From contig JAFKFL010000009.1 in the NCBI GenBank assembly GCA_017308235.1, positions 124,001 through 188,000 on the forward strand: 64,000 bases of DNA, given 5' to 3'. The DNA is from Alphaproteobacteria bacterium (GTDB taxonomy: Bacteria > Pseudomonadota > Alphaproteobacteria > Reyranellales > Reyranellaceae). Below the pieces are notes generated by a model. It had not been told where the DNA came from, made no database searches, and saw only the letters and a program-made list of their open reading frames with translations. Below, in pieces: positions 41,402 through 51,387 of the stretch. How positions within the stretch are numbered: the stretch's first letter is position 1; every line of letters begins with the position of its first letter. Made by a program: the position numbers and the translations under genes.

Positions 41402-42064
41402 ATGGATACGCTTGCCCGCATCGATGTCATCTCCGACGCCATTTGTCCGTGGTGCTATATTGGCAAGCGCCAGTTCGAAAGCGCATTGAAAATCCTCGGC
41501 CAGGATCAGCTGCGCTTCAGCGTGATGTGGCATCCCTACCAGCTGAACCCCGACATGCCGGCCGAGGGGGTCGAACGCGCGACCTACCGCGCCGCCAAGT
41601 TCGGCAGTGCGGAGCGCGCGCAGGCGATCGACCAGCGCATCACCGAGACCGCGGCCACTGTGGGGCTCGAGTTCCATCTCGAGAAACTCACCCGCACGCC
41701 CAATACGTTGAATGCCCACCGATTGATCCGCCTCGCTGCCCAGCAGGGCGTGCAAGACAGCGTCGTTGAGGCGTTGTTCAAGGCCTATTTCTGCGACGGT
41801 GCTGACCTCGGCGATTCCGAGCTTCTGGCGGCGATCGGCGGCACCGGCGGCCTCGATCCCGATGAAGTCTGGAAGATGCTGGCAGGCGAGGACGGCAAGC
41901 GCGAGGTGCTGGCCAATGACCAGATGGCGCGCAATGCCGGCATCCAGGGCGTGCCGAGCTTCGCCCTGCAGGGGCATGTGCTGTTCTCCGGGGCACTCGC
42001 GGCCGAGGACATGGCCAATGCCTTCCGTCAGGCCTGGGACATCCTGAAGAACCGCGCGGCGTAG
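41402..42064 (+). CDS. DsbA-family oxidoreductase (FrnE-like)
   Basis: 220 aa with no signal peptide, so cytoplasmic. Active site C15-P-W-C18 in 'SDAICPWCYIGKRQFESAL', then 'WHPYQLNPDMPAEGV', 'TLNAHRLIRLAAQQG', 'EALFKAYFCDGADLGD' and the cis-Pro segment 'GVPSFALQGHVLFSGA'. FrnE-type proteins have thiol-disulfide isomerase-like activity or join polyketide pathways; no polyketide genes are present. GAAAGGA precedes the ATG. Divergent from the SDR gene (69 bp). Confidence 0.92.
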   Translation: MDTLARIDVISDAICPWCYIGKRQFESALKILGQDQLRFSVMWHPYQLNPDMPAEGVERATYRAAKFGSAERAQAIDQRITETAATVGLEFHLEKLTRTPNTLNAHRLIRLAAQQGVQDSVVEALFKAYFCDGADLGDSELLAAIGGTGGLDPDEVWKMLAGEDGKREVLANDQMARNAGIQGVPSFALQGHVLFSGALAAEDMANAFRQAWDILKNRAA

Positions 42065-42074
42065 GCCGCGACGG

Positions 42075-43727
42075 TCAGTCGAGCCCGTAGCGCCGCACCA
42101 GGCGATACAGCAGCGCGATCGGCACGATGGAGACGAGAATCAGGATGGAGGCCGCCGCGGTGGCGACGCCCGCGCCGCCGCTCTCGAGCGACTGGAACAT
42201 CACCACCGTCAGCGTGCTCCACGGCCCGCTGTAAAGCACGATCGTGGCGCTGAGTTCGGACGCCACGGTAACCCAGGTGAGCACCGCCCCGCTCAGGATA
42301 CCGCCCAGCATCAGCGGCACGACGATTCGCAGGAACGTCTGCAACGGCGGGCGTCCAAGGCTAATCGACGCCTCTTCGAGGGAGCCGTCGATCTGATGCA
42401 CGATCGCGCTTGCCGAGCGCACGGTGAACGGCACCTTGCGTACGGTGTAGGCGAGCACCAGGATCAGCGGGCCACCCGTCAGCATCAGGGGTCCGCTGTT
42501 GAACGACACGATGAAGCCGATGGCGAGCACCGTGCCCGCCACGGCAAAGGGCAGGGTCGCCACGACATCGAGCAGTGTCGCCATGCCGTTGCGCTGGCGG
42601 GCCACCACATAGCCGATCGGAACGCCGACCAGCGTCGCGCAGGCCGCCGCGGCCGTGGCAAAGATCAGCGTATTGAAGAACGGCCGGGATGCGCGTCCGA
42701 GCAGCGGCGCAAAATTGTCGAGGCTGAAATGGCCGTGCAGGACCGGGCCACGGAACTCCATGAACGACAGAACGACGATCGCGAAGAACGGCACAAGCGC
42801 CAGGATCACGATGGCCCAGCAATAGAGCGACGACGCTGCCTGGACGCCCCGGCCGACATTCAGGAGGGGTGGCGTGCGGCGCGCGTTGGTGGCGAAGCGG
42901 CGTGAGGCGAGGAAGTGGCGCTGCACCACCAGCACAGCAGCCGTCATCAGAATCAGGAGCACGCCCAGCACGCCGGCCGACGACGGATTGGGCGATGTCT
43001 CGCCGATGAAGAGCTTGAACGCCTCGACGGCGAAGATCGGCATATCCTCGGCGAGTACGAAGGGAACGCCGAAGTTCTCGAGCGTCTCGATGAACACCAG
43101 CAACGCACCGGCCAGGATCGCCGGCAACACGATGGGCAGGATGACGGTGCGAACGGTACGGAGGGGTGACGATCCGAGGTTCTGGGCCGCCTCCTCCATC
43201 GACACATCGACCGCCTTGAAGGCGGCGACGGTCGGCAGCAGCACGTAGGGATAGAGCGTGAGCACATAGACGACGACGATGCCGCCGGCGCCGTAGATCG
43301 AGCCGAAGCCCAGCCCCATCGACTGCAGCCATTGCGTGACGACGCCGGACCGGCCGAACAGAAGCACCAGGGCATAGGCGCTGACGAACGATGGCAGGAT
43401 GAGCGGCAGCGACGCGAGCGCCAGGATCGCCGCCCGGCCGACGACCGGCAGACGAGCGAGCGCAAAGGCGAACGGGACCGAGATCAACGTCGTGATCAGG
43501 GTGGCGGCGATGCCGATACCGAGCGTGTTGATAATGGCCTGACGATAAAACGGTCGGCCCAGCATCTTGGCGTAGTTGCCGAGCGTCAGCGCTCCTCCTT
43601 CGGAATCGAGGAAACTCGCCCCGAACACGTTGAACAGCGGATAGAGCAGAAAGAGCGCCAGGAACAGCAGGCCCAGGGCGGCAATGGCAATCGGCAGGCG
43701 CTGCTGATGCGGGATGGCGAGCATCAC
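42075..43727 (-). CDS. FbpB-type ABC permease, two fused halves
   Basis: 550-aa inner-membrane permease with two EAA loops: 'MEEAAQNLGSSPLRTVRTVI' and 'LEEASISLGRPPLQTFLRIV', each followed by a Pro-rich membrane segment, so it is a natural fusion of two permease domains with about 12 helices. This architecture is that of Fe(3+)/2-aminoethylphosphonate/thiamine-type importers. The ATG overlaps the ATPase stop (ATGA). Last of the operon binding protein, ATPase, permease. Confidence 0.93.
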   Translation of the reverse strand: MMLAIPHQQRLPIAIAALGLLFLALFLLYPLFNVFGASFLDSEGGALTLGNYAKMLGRPFYRQAIINTLGIGIAATLITTLISVPFAFALARLPVVGRAAILALASLPLILPSFVSAYALVLLFGRSGVVTQWLQSMGLGFGSIYGAGGIVVVYVLTLYPYVLLPTVAAFKAVDVSMEEAAQNLGSSPLRTVRTVILPIVLPAILAGALLVFIETLENFGVPFVLAEDMPIFAVEAFKLFIGETSPNPSSAGVLGVLLILMTAAVLVVQRHFLASRRFATNARRTPPLLNVGRGVQAASSLYCWAIVILALVPFFAIVVLSFMEFRGPVLHGHFSLDNFAPLLGRASRPFFNTLIFATAAAACATLVGVPIGYVVARQRNGMATLLDVVATLPFAVAGTVLAIGFIVSFNSGPLMLTGGPLILVLAYTVRKVPFTVRSASAIVHQIDGSLEEASISLGRPPLQTFLRIVVPLMLGGILSGAVLTWVTVASELSATIVLYSGPWSTLTVVMFQSLESGGAGVATAAASILILVSIVPIALLYRLVRRYGLD

Positions 43728-44713
43728 CGCAGGACCGTCAGCCGCGCTGGATCGTAAGCCAGCGTCACCTTGTCGGCCTGGTTTAGCCGACGCTCGGGCG
43801 CATCGAGGATTGCGACGTTCAGGATCGTCCCATCGCCGAGACGAACGCCGAGCCGCGTGATCGGTCCCAACATTTCGAGGTCGACGACGTTGCCGGCAAG
43901 ACGCGGCCAGGCCTCCGGCGCTTCCTCCGACAGGCGCAACGCTTCGGGCCTCAGCGACAGCAGGCCGCCCTCCCGGCCGAGCGCACGTGCTTCGACAAGA
44001 TTGGTCGTGCCCATGAACTCGGCAGCGAAGCGCGACGCGGGGTGCCGGTAGATATCGGCCGGTGCACCGACCTGCTCCAAACGGCCAGCATTCATGAGGG
44101 CGATGCGATCGGACACCGACATCGCCTCTTCCTGGTCGTGCGTGACATAGATCGCGGTGATGCCGAGCGACTTCTGAAGCTCGCGGATCTCGGCGCGCAT
44201 GCTGACGCGCAAACGTGCATCGAGGTTGCTTAGCGGCTCGTCGAACAGCAGGACCTGCGGACGAATGACCAGCGCGCGGGCGATCGCCACGCGCTGAAGC
44301 TGGCCGCCCGAGAGCTGGTGCGGCTTGCGCTTCCCGTACTCGGCGAGCCGCACGAGCGCCAACGCCTCTTCGACCCGCTTGGCAAGCTCACCTGCCGGTG
44401 TTTTGCGCGCCCGGAGCCCATAGGCCACATTGTCGGCGACCGAGAGGTTGGGAAAGACCGCATAGTTCTGGAACACCATGCCGATGTCGCGGACATGCGC
44501 CGGCAAACGATCGATGCGTTTCTCGCCGAACCTGATCTCGCCACTGTCGAGATCGCAAAAGCCCGCAATCATGCGCAGCAGAGTGGTCTTGCCGCAGCCT
44601 GACGGCCCCAACAACGTGAAGAATTCACCGTCGCCAACGGTCAGGTCGATGCGATCGACGGCGCGCACCGGCCCGAAGGACCGGCTCGCGCCGGCCATGA
44701 CGATGGCCGCCAC
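43724..44713 (-). CDS. FbpC/PotA-type ABC ATP-binding protein
   Basis: 329 aa. Walker A LGPSGCGKTTLLR from residue 35, signature LSGGQLQRVAIARAL, Walker B VLLFDEPLSNLDARLR, and a C-terminal TOBE-like region. The start is a GTG at 44713 directly after the binding-protein stop; an ATG at 44698 (MAGASRSFG) is a reasonable alternative. Powers the two-domain permease at 42075. Confidence 0.92.
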   Translation of the reverse strand: MAAIVMAGASRSFGPVRAVDRIDLTVGDGEFFTLLGPSGCGKTTLLRMIAGFCDLDSGEIRFGEKRIDRLPAHVRDIGMVFQNYAVFPNLSVADNVAYGLRARKTPAGELAKRVEEALALVRLAEYGKRKPHQLSGGQLQRVAIARALVIRPQVLLFDEPLSNLDARLRVSMRAEIRELQKSLGITAIYVTHDQEEAMSVSDRIALMNAGRLEQVGAPADIYRHPASRFAAEFMGTTNLVEARALGREGGLLSLRPEALRLSEEAPEAWPRLAGNVVDLEMLGPITRLGVRLGDGTILNVAILDAPERRLNQADKVTLAYDPARLTVLR

Positions 44714-45724
44714 CTAGCGCGAGTCCTGGATCACGTCCTTGATCTTCTCCAACGTTGGACCGCGCTTGGCCGTCCAGCCTTCCTCATCATAGGGAATGAT
44801 CTTCACGGCGGAGAGCGGCGGCAGATTTCCGGGCAGGCTGGAAAGGTCGAGATCGCTTCGTGTCGGCCGACGGAACGTCGCCTTCAGGATCATCTCGCGC
44901 ACATCCTTGCGGTTGATGTAGTCGACATAGGCCTTGGCCGAGTCGGCATTGGGGCCGCCCTTGATGATCGCCACGCCTTCCATCGCCGCGCTCGTCCCAT
45001 CGGCTGGGTAGACCGTCTTCATCGGTGCGCCGTTGGAAGCCCACAGCGGGCCGGCATATTCCAGGGAGATGCCGAGCGGATATTCTCCGTTGCCGACGCC
45101 CTGGAACACCAGCGATGACCGGTTCAGCACCTTCATGTTGTGGAACAGCTCTCCCACCTTCTTCCAGCCGACATCTCCGCCACCCCAGAGATCGACCAGC
45201 ATGGTCACAGTGGCATAGGCGGAACCGGAGTTGGCGGGATCGGTGAAGGCAATCTTGCCTTTCCACTTGGGATCGAGCAGGTCGGCCCAGGTCTTCGGAC
45301 CCTGATCGGCCGGCACGAGCTTGGTGTTTTGCAAAATCACCAGCAGGTGGAGGTTGTTTCCGATCCAGAGATTGTCGGGGTCGCGGTACTCGGCCGGCGT
45401 GGCGTCCCGGTTCTTCGAATCATAGGCTGAGAACAGCGCCTTGTTCGTCTGGAGTAGCGACCTGTTTACGCCCCAGATGATATCACTCAGCGGATGAGCT
45501 TTCTCGGCCTGCAGCCGGCGTACCAGCACGCCCGAACCCGCCGTCACCGGCTCGACCTGGATCCCGGTTTCCTGGGTGAAGCTCTTGAACACCAGATCGT
45601 TCAACGTGCTTTCGTTGGCGGTGTAGACGACCAGCTTTTTCTGCGCCAGCGCCGCGCCACCTGCAAACAGGCTGCCGAGCAGGGACGCGAGCGCCACCAG
45701 CCCGCTGAGCCTCGACATCTTCAT
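44714..45724 (-). CDS. FbpA/AfuA-like ABC substrate-binding protein
   Basis: 336 aa from 'MKMSRLSGLVALASLLGSLF' with GGGGGAG 6 bp upstream; signal peptide ends 'GAALA'. Type II binding fold: 'KLVVYTANESTLNDLVFKSF', 'DIIWGVNRSLLQTNKALF', 'ADLLDPKWKGKIAFTDPANS', 'YPLGISLEYAGPL'. Family members bind ferric iron, phosphonates or organic anions; I cannot see a clear Tyr-Tyr iron site, so iron is not asserted. First gene of its transporter operon. Confidence 0.92.
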   Translation of the reverse strand: MKMSRLSGLVALASLLGSLFAGGAALAQKKLVVYTANESTLNDLVFKSFTQETGIQVEPVTAGSGVLVRRLQAEKAHPLSDIIWGVNRSLLQTNKALFSAYDSKNRDATPAEYRDPDNLWIGNNLHLLVILQNTKLVPADQGPKTWADLLDPKWKGKIAFTDPANSGSAYATVTMLVDLWGGGDVGWKKVGELFHNMKVLNRSSLVFQGVGNGEYPLGISLEYAGPLWASNGAPMKTVYPADGTSAAMEGVAIIKGGPNADSAKAYVDYINRKDVREMILKATFRRPTRSDLDLSSLPGNLPPLSAVKIIPYDEEGWTAKRGPTLEKIKDVIQDSR

Positions 45725-45807
45725 GCGCACTCCCCCAACTATTTGCCGCGCGATATGAGCCTGTCGCAGGCGGAGGAGCAACAGATTTACCTTCGGTTGG
45801 ATTTCAT

Positions 45808-46950
45808 TCAACGCAACGTGCCGAAAAACCGGTGGACTTCAGCGATGAACAGTTCCGGCTGCTCGAATGCAGCGAAGTGGCCGCCTTTCGGCATTTCCGT
45901 CCAATGGCAGATATTGGTGTAACTGCCCTCCATCCATCGCCGCACGGGCGCGACGATCTCCTTGGGGAACACCGCAACGCCTGTCGGCACCGTGACCTTG
46001 TGCGCCGTGCGTCGGCCAGGGCCGAAGCTCTCCCAGTAGAGCCGCGCTGACGAGGCCGCGGTGCCCGTCACCCAATAGAGCATGACGTTGTCGAGCAGTT
46101 CGTCGCGGCTCAGGATGTTCTCGGGATGACCTTCGCAGTCGGTCCAGGCCCAGAACTTCTCCAGGATCCAGGCCGCCTGGCCGGCAGGCGAATCGGTGAG
46201 GCCATAACCGAGGGTCTGCGGCCGGGTCGACTGCTGCTTGGAGTAGCCCGAGTCCCAGTCGGCGTAGTGCTTGATCCCATTTAGCGCGCGGGCCTCTTCG
46301 GGCGTCGGCTCGCCCTCGACCGCGGGCCGCACGGACATGGCAAGCGTGATGTGAATGCCGGCGCAGTGGGCCGCATCCTGTGCACCGAGCGACGTCGTCA
46401 CGGCCGAGCCCCAGTCGCCGCCCTGCGCGCCGTAGCGACTATAGCCAAGCCGGCTCATGAGCTCCGCCCAGGCCCGCGCGATCCGATCGACGCCCCATCC
46501 GGTCGTCGCGGGCTTGGACGAGAAGCCGAAGCCGGGCAGCGACGGACACACCACATGGAAGGCATCGGCGGCACGGCCACCGTGAGCCGTAGGATTGGTC
46601 AGTGGCTCGATGACCTTGTGGAACTCGACCACCGAGCCTGGCCAGCCGTGCGTGATGATGAGGGGCATCGCCTCGGGATGAGACGACCGCACATGCAGGA
46701 AATGAATGTCCAGCCCGTCGATCTCGGTGGTGAATTGGGTAAAGCGATTGAGCGCCGCTTCCCGACGACGCCAATCGTAATCGTCGCACCAGTATCGACA
46801 GACCTCCTGGATCCACTGCAAAGGCGCACCTTGGCTCCAGTCGCTGACGAGCTCAGCCTCCGGCCAGCGGGTGTTGCGCAGCCTCGATTTGAGATCGGCG
46901 AGCACATCGTCGCCGATCGCGATCCGGAAGGGCCTGATGGCAGTGGACAT
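45808..46950 (-). CDS. Epoxide hydrolase (EHN-type alpha/beta hydrolase)
   Basis: 380 aa. An N-terminal EHN region starts 'FRIAIGDDVLADLKSRLRN' and has 'SDWSQGAPLQWIQEVCRYW'. The hydrolase core has the oxyanion loop HGWPGS (101-106), the nucleophile D179 in 'GAQGGDWGSAV' and the base His in 'MPKGGHFAAFEQPE'. This is the microsomal/JH epoxide-hydrolase-like class, turning epoxides into diols, a natural partner for monooxygenases (inference). AAGGAG lies 7 bp before the ATG. 16 bp downstream of the amidohydrolase gene on the same strand. Confidence 0.93.
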   Translation of the reverse strand: MSTAIRPFRIAIGDDVLADLKSRLRNTRWPEAELVSDWSQGAPLQWIQEVCRYWCDDYDWRRREAALNRFTQFTTEIDGLDIHFLHVRSSHPEAMPLIITHGWPGSVVEFHKVIEPLTNPTAHGGRAADAFHVVCPSLPGFGFSSKPATTGWGVDRIARAWAELMSRLGYSRYGAQGGDWGSAVTTSLGAQDAAHCAGIHITLAMSVRPAVEGEPTPEEARALNGIKHYADWDSGYSKQQSTRPQTLGYGLTDSPAGQAAWILEKFWAWTDCEGHPENILSRDELLDNVMLYWVTGTAASSARLYWESFGPGRRTAHKVTVPTGVAVFPKEIVAPVRRWMEGSYTNICHWTEMPKGGHFAAFEQPELFIAEVHRFFGTLR

Positions 46951-46966
46951 TCGGCTCTCCTTCCCG

Positions 46967-48055
46967 TCAGGAGGCGATGCCCATCAGGCGCGCCGCCGTT
47001 CCGCCCAGGATCGCAATCCGCTGCTTATCGCTCAGTCCCGGCGTATTGAGGACGAGGTCAACCTCGGTGCTGGTCCATGGGAACGGATAGTCCGTGCCGA
47101 TCATGATCTGGCCCGGGCCGGTCTCGGCGATCAGATGGCGCAGCGCCTCGGGCGTGAACACGATGGTGTCGAAGAAGAGCTGCCCATCTCGCAGATAAGC
47201 CGTCGGGTTCTTCTTCGGCAAAGGCCCGACGCGGTTGGGAAACGTCCGGCAAACGGCATCGGAGCGGTTGGCGTAGGACGGCAGGAACCCGCCACCATGT
47301 GCGGCACAGATCTTGAGACCGGGAAAGCGATCAAGGGTGCCTTCGAAGATGAGATGCGACAGCGCGATCGTGGTTTCGAGCGGATTGCCGATCGTGTTGG
47401 TCAACAAACCGCTGCCACCAAGCCGGCCGCTGGGCTCAAGCTCGCGCGTCCCCAACGGATGCATGAAGACCAGGGCACCCAGCTCCTCGCACTTGGCCCA
47501 GAACGGATGGAACTTCGGATTGGCCAGCTCCTCGCCGGCGACGCTGCCGCCCACTCCGACGCCGCGGAAGCCGAGCTTCTTGACGGCATATTCGACCTGT
47601 TCGGCGGCAAGATCGGGATGCTGCAGGGCCGCCGTCGCGAAAGCGACGAAGCGGTCGGAGTGGGTGGCGCAGAACTCGGTCAGTGCTTCGTTCTGGACCT
47701 TGACCAGCTCGGCTACGACATCGCGCTCGGCGCGATACCAATAGGGATTGATGCTGAGCGCCTCGACGTCGATGCCTTGCGCATCCATGGCCGCGATGCG
47801 CGTGTCGATATCGCTCATCAGCAGGCCCGGCGCCTCGAGTGGCTGCTTGACCAAAGCCATTGCCGTCGGCACGGCGCAGTGGGCGTGGATATCGACGGTC
47901 TTGACCCGGCTGCCGTTGACCACGACTTCGCGGCGCCGCGGCTGGCTGTGCGTATGGCCGCCCGAGTGGTCAGTCGCGGCCGACACGGCCATGGGGCAAC
48001 CGGTGAAAGCAATGGCGGCGTGGCTCGCCGAGTTTGTCTCGCCTGTTGCAAGCAT
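46967..48055 (-). CDS. Amidohydrolase family protein (ACMSD/decarboxylase-like)
   Basis: 362 aa. Metal-site H57-x-H59 in 'VDIHAHCAVP', then 'GVGVGGSVAGEELANPKFHP', 'ICAAHGGGFLPSYANRSD' and the distal Asp in 'MIGTDYPFPWTSTEVD'. This pattern fits the ACMSD/gamma-resorcylate decarboxylase-like subgroup, metal-dependent decarboxylases or hydrolases of aromatic or ring-opened acids. The N-terminus has a His-rich stretch 'DHSGGHTHSQPRRR'. A strong AAGGAGAGG precedes the ATG. Encoded just upstream of epoxide hydrolase, so both likely belong to one degradation route. Confidence 0.9.
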   Translation of the reverse strand: MLATGETNSASHAAIAFTGCPMAVSAATDHSGGHTHSQPRRREVVVNGSRVKTVDIHAHCAVPTAMALVKQPLEAPGLLMSDIDTRIAAMDAQGIDVEALSINPYWYRAERDVVAELVKVQNEALTEFCATHSDRFVAFATAALQHPDLAAEQVEYAVKKLGFRGVGVGGSVAGEELANPKFHPFWAKCEELGALVFMHPLGTRELEPSGRLGGSGLLTNTIGNPLETTIALSHLIFEGTLDRFPGLKICAAHGGGFLPSYANRSDAVCRTFPNRVGPLPKKNPTAYLRDGQLFFDTIVFTPEALRHLIAETGPGQIMIGTDYPFPWTSTEVDLVLNTPGLSDKQRIAILGGTAARLMGIAS

Positions 48056-48123
48056 GGCCTCTCCTTCAACGTCTTGGGGCAGCGAGGCTACAATGCCTCG
48101 GTTGCAAAGTCGCTGCCTACAGC

Positions 48124-51100
48124 CTAGCGCGACGAGCTCCGCGTTGTATTGAGATCGGGCGAAGACAGAGGACCCTTGACCGTCGTGACATAACGATCGT
48201 TGCCGTTTTGCAGCGTCACGACTGATTCGATTGCGCTCTCAGCGAAGTTCACCCGGCCGTTGATGTCGGCGACCGCGCTTGCCCCTTGGATCGTCTGGTT
48301 CTCCAGCGAGAGGCCGCCCGCACCGAGCCTGATCCCACCGGAGAGCGGATTCTGCCGATCGATGAAGCTCTTCAACACCTGAGAGTCGAATGCCAGGCCG
48401 TCGCTGAAGATGCCGCCGATGCTCGCGGCAAACTGCGCGAAAGCAGGCGATCCATCGATCACAATCGGGTGAAGGAAACCGTTCACCATCGCCGCCCCCG
48501 ACAAGGCGTTGCGAATTTCCTGCGAGGAAATCCCTGCGCCCGTGATGCGCAGGTCCGTCGCGTCGACCTTACCTTCGATCGCGATCGAAAAGCCGGATGA
48601 ACTGAGCGTGTTCTTCCCCACAGTGCCCTTCAGCAGTTGATCGAGCGCAATCCCGTGCACGGCACCCAGAAGATCGACGGCAAGCGCCGACCCCGAAGCA
48701 TCGATCGTGCCGGTAAGCTCGGCGCCGCCGCCATAGAACGTGCCCGCGAGCTTCGACACCTTGATCACACCTCTGACGAGGGCGGCCTCTATTTCGGCGT
48801 GCCCCACGGTGAGCGACGTAAGCGTCATCGTGTCGGCCTGCAAGGAGAGCTTGGCATCGAAGGCGCGGAATGCGGCGAGGTCGATCGGTTGGGACGTCGT
48901 GGGGCTCGCCGTCGGATCTGACGCCTCCTCCACCGGGGCGATATGTGCCGCCGATTTGGGATCGATTCCCAGCCAGCGATCGACCTTCAACACACCCGGC
49001 ACCGTAAGCGTGGCGACGAGGCGCGGGTGGTGATCGAGCGTGGTGTCGATCTGGCCGTTCAATCGGCTGCCGCGCGCCCGAACCTCACCATTGAAGCGCG
49101 CCTGTTGCGATGTTCCCTTGAGGCTTCCCGTGGCGCGGATGTAGCCCACGCTCGACATCGCCTGTCCGCTCGCCGCCGAGACCAGCGCGCTCGCATCGCG
49201 CGTGTGAAGGAAGAAGTCCGGAAAGTCGTAAGTGAAGCTGTCGCCGAACGACAGAGTGCCCGAGAGCCGGCTCTCGGTATTTAGGAAGTTCATCGCAACG
49301 TCGCGGACAGCGACCGCGTCGAACGTGCCGGCAACGGCACCACTCGCGGTGATCGGCCCGATCTTGCCGTTCATAAAATGTGGCAGGTCGGCGTAGTTGA
49401 GCAGCCGGTCGGCATCCTGGGTCGAGACGTTGAAGGCAAGATCGAAGCGCGGCACGGTGCCGAAATCGCTAATCGTACCCTTCAGATCGAGCCGAGCACC
49501 GGCAACATCGCCAATCCTCATGGCGGCAAGTTGCAGACGATTGCCCTGCAGCGTCACGTCGCCGTCGATGTTCTTCAGGGTTTCACCGCGGAAAGCAAGA
49601 TTGGCGACCTTAAGTTTCAATCCAATCTTCGGATCGTCGGGCGAAGGCGGCTTCGACGCTGCCGCAGAGGCTGGCGATGCCATGGGCGCAGCCTTTGGCA
49701 CATAGGCATCGAGGTCGAACTTGTCGATCTCGGCATGGAGCGCCGCCGAGAAAGGAGACTTGAGCGAGAGCGTGCCACCTGCCGTACCCGACGTGTCATC
49801 GAGCCGGAAGCGGACATCGTTCACCTGCAGGCTGCCCGGCGCTGAAACAAGCTTGCCGTCCACCGCCAGCGTCTGCAACCGACCAGCCGGCACGCCTGAC
49901 GTATCGACATCCAGCCAGCGCAGCGTCTGGCGCAGATCGTTGCTGGTAAGGCTGAAGCGACCTGCCGCCGAATCGATATCGATTTTCGTCTGCCCCGGCA
50001 GCAGCGCCGAGAAATGTGGAACGGCAAGCACACCTTTCTTGACGTCGAGCACGAGAGAAAGATTGCGCACGAGGTCGTCCTTGTAGCGCGCCTCGCCAAC
50101 ATCGGCCGTAAGGTTGGCATCGATGGCCGACCAGTAGGACGAAGGGGACGCGGCCTTCGCCGCTGGCTTCAGGGCCGACTTCACGGCCGGCGGCGCAAAG
50201 TCGATCGGTCGCGCCAGGATCGTGAGCCACTTGTCGACATCGAAATGCGAGAGCGAGACCTTGCCGGCAATCGCCGGTGTCGGCTTGAGGGCAAACGACA
50301 GCGAACCCGCGGCTTCATCCTTGCCGGCTTGGGCCGCGATATTGTCGGCGGCGATCTTTTCGGGCGAGACGACAATATCACCCGAGAAAGAGAAGCGGCC
50401 GGCACCTGAGGTGTCGAAGTCGGGCTTTGTGCCGCCGAGCGCGCTCCAGATCGAATTGACGAAATCGCTCAGCAGGCCTGTCTCCACGGTAAGATGACCT
50501 TGCGCCGTCGCGCCGGGATTGACGGCTGTCAGATTACCGTCGAAGTCGAGCTTGCCGCTCGAGACCTCGAGCGAGAGCTTGGCGCGATGACCCTTCGCGC
50601 CGGCCGCGCCAACGCCGACATTGAGCTTGAGCGGAATACCATTCACCGTGGCGCTGCCGTCGATCTCGAACGGTCCGTCAAACGAGCGGACCGTCGCGCC
50701 TCCGTTCACATCGTTGGCCGTGAGGGTCGAGCCGTCACGCGGGTTCTTGTAGATCACCTGGCCGCGCACGAGCGACAACCGACCGACCGCCAGATGGAGG
50801 CCGCTGCTCGGCGCCCCGGCCTCCTGCTTGGTGCCGCCACCAGGATCGAACTGCCAGTTCGGCGTGCCGTTGGCATCGGTCTCCAGAACGATCGTCGGGC
50901 GATAGAGCGTCAGCGTGCCGACCTCGATCCGCCCCTGCAGCAACGCCCACCACGACGGCGTCACCGCCACCCATCGCACATCGACCATCTGCGCGCCTGC
51001 GGCGCCAACGGCGTTGGAGAAATGCACGTCGCCCGCGCCGACCCCCGGCACCGGGAAGACCGAAAGCCGCATAGGCCCATCGATCACGAGCTCGCGGCCG

Positions 51101-51249
51101 GTCGCAGCGCGCACGGCCTCGATGAGGCCGGGTTTATAGGCCTCGACATCGATCAGGGACGGCAGAAACGCCAGGATCGCCGCCACCGGCGCCAGTATGG
51201 CAGCGACGATCAGCCCGATCTTCCAACGCAAACGCATGGCCATGCCCAT
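48124..51249 (-). CDS. AsmA family protein
   Basis: 1041 aa from 'MGMAMRLRWKIGLIVAAILA'; an earlier in-frame ATG at 51330 is possible, and no start has a clear Shine-Dalgarno. One N-terminal transmembrane helix (~residues 9-30) precedes a long periplasmic region of AsmA/DUF748-like repeats, including 'LPSLIDVEAYKPGLIEAVRA', 'GRELVIDGPMRLSVFPVPG', 'GRLSLVRGQVIYKNP' and C-terminal 'FSDGLAFDSQVLKSFIDRQN'. AsmA-type proteins are bridge-like or scaffold proteins involved in outer-membrane lipid homeostasis. Divergent from the oligopeptide-type binding protein; unrelated to the catabolic genes around it. Confidence 0.92.
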   Translation of the reverse strand: MGMAMRLRWKIGLIVAAILAPVAAILAFLPSLIDVEAYKPGLIEAVRAATGRELVIDGPMRLSVFPVPGVGAGDVHFSNAVGAAGAQMVDVRWVAVTPSWWALLQGRIEVGTLTLYRPTIVLETDANGTPNWQFDPGGGTKQEAGAPSSGLHLAVGRLSLVRGQVIYKNPRDGSTLTANDVNGGATVRSFDGPFEIDGSATVNGIPLKLNVGVGAAGAKGHRAKLSLEVSSGKLDFDGNLTAVNPGATAQGHLTVETGLLSDFVNSIWSALGGTKPDFDTSGAGRFSFSGDIVVSPEKIAADNIAAQAGKDEAAGSLSFALKPTPAIAGKVSLSHFDVDKWLTILARPIDFAPPAVKSALKPAAKAASPSSYWSAIDANLTADVGEARYKDDLVRNLSLVLDVKKGVLAVPHFSALLPGQTKIDIDSAAGRFSLTSNDLRQTLRWLDVDTSGVPAGRLQTLAVDGKLVSAPGSLQVNDVRFRLDDTSGTAGGTLSLKSPFSAALHAEIDKFDLDAYVPKAAPMASPASAAASKPPSPDDPKIGLKLKVANLAFRGETLKNIDGDVTLQGNRLQLAAMRIGDVAGARLDLKGTISDFGTVPRFDLAFNVSTQDADRLLNYADLPHFMNGKIGPITASGAVAGTFDAVAVRDVAMNFLNTESRLSGTLSFGDSFTYDFPDFFLHTRDASALVSAASGQAMSSVGYIRATGSLKGTSQQARFNGEVRARGSRLNGQIDTTLDHHPRLVATLTVPGVLKVDRWLGIDPKSAAHIAPVEEASDPTASPTTSQPIDLAAFRAFDAKLSLQADTMTLTSLTVGHAEIEAALVRGVIKVSKLAGTFYGGGAELTGTIDASGSALAVDLLGAVHGIALDQLLKGTVGKNTLSSSGFSIAIEGKVDATDLRITGAGISSQEIRNALSGAAMVNGFLHPIVIDGSPAFAQFAASIGGIFSDGLAFDSQVLKSFIDRQNPLSGGIRLGAGGLSLENQTIQGASAVADINGRVNFAESAIESVVTLQNGNDRYVTTVKGPLSSPDLNTTRSSSR

Positions 51250-51387
51250 AAGGAACGCAGTCGGCCCCGAAAGGACCCGGTGTGCGGCCGAAAATTTCAG
51301 CAATCGCCTGAATTGACAAGCGGACTCCATGCTACCGTCGGCGAGACGCTGCAGCTCGACATGCGGCGAGCAGGGAAGGAAACGACA

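Noticed and set aside
42075..45724. Firm assignment as a ferric iron importer
   Set aside because: The architecture fits FbpABC, but the same fold carries phosphonates, thiamine or organic acids and no Tyr-Tyr iron site was evident.
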